Of a stretch of DNA of 28,919 nucleotides, positions 27,063-28,919 are shown piece by piece. The position numbers and the translations under genes were made by a program. How positions within the stretch are numbered: the stretch's first letter is position 1; each line of letters opens with the position of its first letter. The DNA lies in NCBI GenBank assembly GCA_020636445.1, contig JACJXV010000047.1:1-28919 (forward strand), in the 5' to 3' direction. Origin of the DNA: Lewinellaceae bacterium (GTDB lineage Bacteria > Bacteroidota > Bacteroidia > Chitinophagales > Saprospiraceae). The notes under the pieces were generated by a model. It had not been told where the DNA came from. It saw nothing but the letters and a program-made list of their open reading frames with translations, and did not search any database.

Positions 27063-28919
27063 ATGAAGTTTTTCTTGTCTTGTTGTTTCTTAAGCATTAC
27101 CGCCCTGCTTTCAGCTCAGCGACCTGAATTGATTGCCCGGCAGGATGGGCATAATTCGGAAGTATATCATGTGCGCTTTTCCCCGAATGGCAAGAAAGCA
27201 TTAAGCGCCGGCCGGGAGAATAGAATTATTCTTTGGGATCTGGCGGCCGGTAAGTTTGTGCGCGCTATTTCAACGGAATCCCCGACCGTGTTATTGAGTT
27301 ATTCAGCCGATGGACAGCAGGCCATTGCTTTGTTGGAAGACGGCACTCTCAATTCCTGGAGTTTGGCTACTGGTGAACGTCGATGGCAGCTTTCAATAGC
27401 GACAACACCATTGATAGCGGCGCAGGTATCTGCCAACCGTCACTACCTGGCCGTTGCTTTTGCTGGCACACCGGTAAGTTGCTGGGATCTCATAGCGGGC
27501 CGGCAAGTGTGGAGTGATAAAACACTTAAGGTTGCACCAGCTTATCTTCATTTTGCCGCAGCAGATGAAGTGCTGGTCGCTCGCGATTCAACAGGGAAGG
27601 TAAGTTCGGCCTGGCAAACTACCTCCGGAAGAAAGACTACAGTGAACCTGAAACTGACTACATCCTATCCTAACCTGCAAGCGATAGGATTGGGTAAAGG
27701 CATAGTGATCCAGGACAATCAGGCCCGGTTGCTGGATTATCAGGCGGATTGGGAAGTTAACCTTTCTGAGTTAGGGAGGGTACTTTCCGGATTGAAAACA
27801 CCTGTTGCCGATTTCGCCTTTTCAACGGAAGGTACCCGAGTAGGCATTGCCCTGGGGGTCCCTACAATGTCCTGGATGACAACACCTGGCTTGCCCGAAA
27901 ACCGTGAGGGAAAGGGAGGACTCCTCTTTTGGGATGTACAAAAAGATCAACTCCTTAGCCCCGCGATTGATTTACCCGAAATTGTAAATAATGTTGCGCT
28001 TTCTGCAGATGCTAATCGTTGCTTGTCTGCCAGCTCCGACCAAACCGTTCGGTTGTGGGATATGGGTACCGGCCGGGAATTACAACAGATGAAGCCCGTA
28101 CCTCTGATGGAGCATGCCTTTAGCATTACGCCTGATTTTCGCACATTGGGGATGAATAATTATGATGGTTATTTCAAAAGCTGGGATCTACAGCAATGGA
28201 GCGATCTGCAGGTTCGTCCGCCGGCATTTGATACGAGTGGTTATTACACGGAACGTGATTTTGACTGCTTCACCCTGAGTAACAATGGGGAACAATTGCT
28301 TACCGGTAGCCGTAACAGTTCGCTGCACCTATGGAATACCAGTCCGTTGACTCATCTGGGGAAATTAACGGATCGCCATTATGCGCATTGGGTCACCACG
28401 GCCCTGGCCATCTCACCGGACGGCAAGAAAGCGTTGGTGGGATCTGCTGATGAATGGCGCGTATTATCATACAATCTCTTTCAGCTTGACCCAAAAACTA
28501 TCCGTAAATACCTGACGAACGATAAAAAGGACACCATAGGGGTGCAAACTCTCGAAGGTATACTTATTGATGGGCGGTTCCGCCTGAGAGGGGGCTTACT
28601 TGCATTTACCCCAAACTTCAATAATGTTTCCCTTTGGGATCTCGAAACCCGGGAATCCATCCGCGTTTTTCACGCGGGAGCGGGTAATCGGGGGCGAACT
28701 ACTAAGCTGCGCTTTTCACCAGATGGCCGATTGGCGATAGGCAATGGGGAGGCCTGGAATATTGACTCCCAACGGCCGCTGACGAATACGGATGGCATCG
28801 ATCACTTTGATGCTGTTTATGCAGATACTCAGCCAGTGCTGGCGGCGACCATCAGCCCGGAACGCCGACAGGTTTCCCTATGGACGCTGCCCGACGGAGC
28901 TATCCGCGGGCGCCTCACC
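27063..28919 (+). CDS. secreted WD40-repeat protein, partial at 3' end
   Basis: The frame opens at the ATG at 27063 and is still open at the window edge after exactly 619 codons. A signal peptide (MKFFLSCCFL...LLSAQ, about 19 residues) is followed by WD40-type repeats from residue ~30: VYHVRFSPNGKKALSAGREN then IILWDL; TLNSWSLATGE; LLFWDV; NNVALSADANRCLSASSDQT then VRLWDM; SLHLWNT; VSLWDLETRES; LRFSPDGRLAIGN. At least eight such segments suggest one or two propellers. Propellers of this kind bind partners and are not catalytic by themselves. In related bacteria WD40 domains are often joined to caspase-like or kinase domains, but nothing beyond the propeller is visible here. Confidence 0.85.
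   Translation, partial: MKFFLSCCFLSITALLSAQRPELIARQDGHNSEVYHVRFSPNGKKALSAGRENRIILWDLAAGKFVRAISTESPTVLLSYSADGQQAIALLEDGTLNSWSLATGERRWQLSIATTPLIAAQVSANRHYLAVAFAGTPVSCWDLIAGRQVWSDKTLKVAPAYLHFAAADEVLVARDSTGKVSSAWQTTSGRKTTVNLKLTTSYPNLQAIGLGKGIVIQDNQARLLDYQADWEVNLSELGRVLSGLKTPVADFAFSTEGTRVGIALGVPTMSWMTTPGLPENREGKGGLLFWDVQKDQLLSPAIDLPEIVNNVALSADANRCLSASSDQTVRLWDMGTGRELQQMKPVPLMEHAFSITPDFRTLGMNNYDGYFKSWDLQQWSDLQVRPPAFDTSGYYTERDFDCFTLSNNGEQLLTGSRNSSLHLWNTSPLTHLGKLTDRHYAHWVTTALAISPDGKKALVGSADEWRVLSYNLFQLDPKTIRKYLTNDKKDTIGVQTLEGILIDGRFRLRGGLLAFTPNFNNVSLWDLETRESIRVFHAGAGNRGRTTKLRFSPDGRLAIGNGEAWNIDSQRPLTNTDGIDHFDAVYADTQPVLAATISPERRQVSLWTLPDGAIRGRLT

Overview
The window reads as chromosomal DNA of a Bacteroidota bacterium, most likely from the Saprospiria (Lewinella/Haliscomenobacter-like). 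This rests on a type IX secretion C-terminal sorting domain, several Bacteroidota-typical families (DUF2911, DUF2520, the small DUF6435/Lacal_2735 family, CcmE with a C-x-x-x-Y motif) and TAnnTTTG-type -7 promoter elements. Taxonomy is inferred from gene content only. No rRNA, tRNA, CRISPR array, integrase or phage gene was seen.

Layout. Bases 1-241 hold nothing recognisable. 242-3589: a lipoprotein prolyl oligopeptidase and two DinB-fold proteins. 3590-3900: a non-coding stretch with two copies of a ~55-63 bp repeat. 3901-6489 (minus): two tandem secreted PL10-type pectate lyases. 6654-6759: GC-rich palindromes followed by a heptamer tandem repeat. 6770-8872: a divergent nucleoside salvage pair, a CNT nucleoside transporter (minus) and uridine kinase (plus). 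8876-13703 (minus): a small coiled-coil protein, then a cytochrome c maturation cluster read as ccmE, ccmF, a DUF2520 dehydrogenase and a small conserved protein. 13859-16610 (plus): a DUF2911 multidomain secreted protein and an endonuclease/exonuclease/phosphatase-fold protein.

16611-22944 is a gene-poor, decaying zone. It holds an orphan membrane protein, a secreted PQQ-type sugar dehydrogenase with a T9SS tail, a DinB gene split by a degraded IS630-family element, and a frameshifted secreted adenosine deaminase. 23130-25717 (plus): FtsE and a secreted CocE/NonD-type hydrolase, ending in a perfect 27-bp inverted repeat made of heptamers. 25937-26803 (minus): a GH16 lipoprotein. 27063 to the window edge: a secreted WD40 protein whose frame is still open.

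Functional themes are degradation of polymers outside the cell (pectate lyases, GH16, peptidases, sugar dehydrogenase), nucleoside scavenging (adenosine deaminase, NupC-type transporter, uridine kinase) and cytochrome c maturation. The clearest structural discovery is the IS630 insertion: removing it with one TA restores the reading frame across the junction in a third DinB gene. The most unusual genome-scale signal is a set of intergenic tandem repeats, all with a 7-bp unit, at about six places, some combined with GC-rich palindromes. I found no convincing undescribed defence or biosynthetic system. The truncated WD40 protein is the most open-ended gene.
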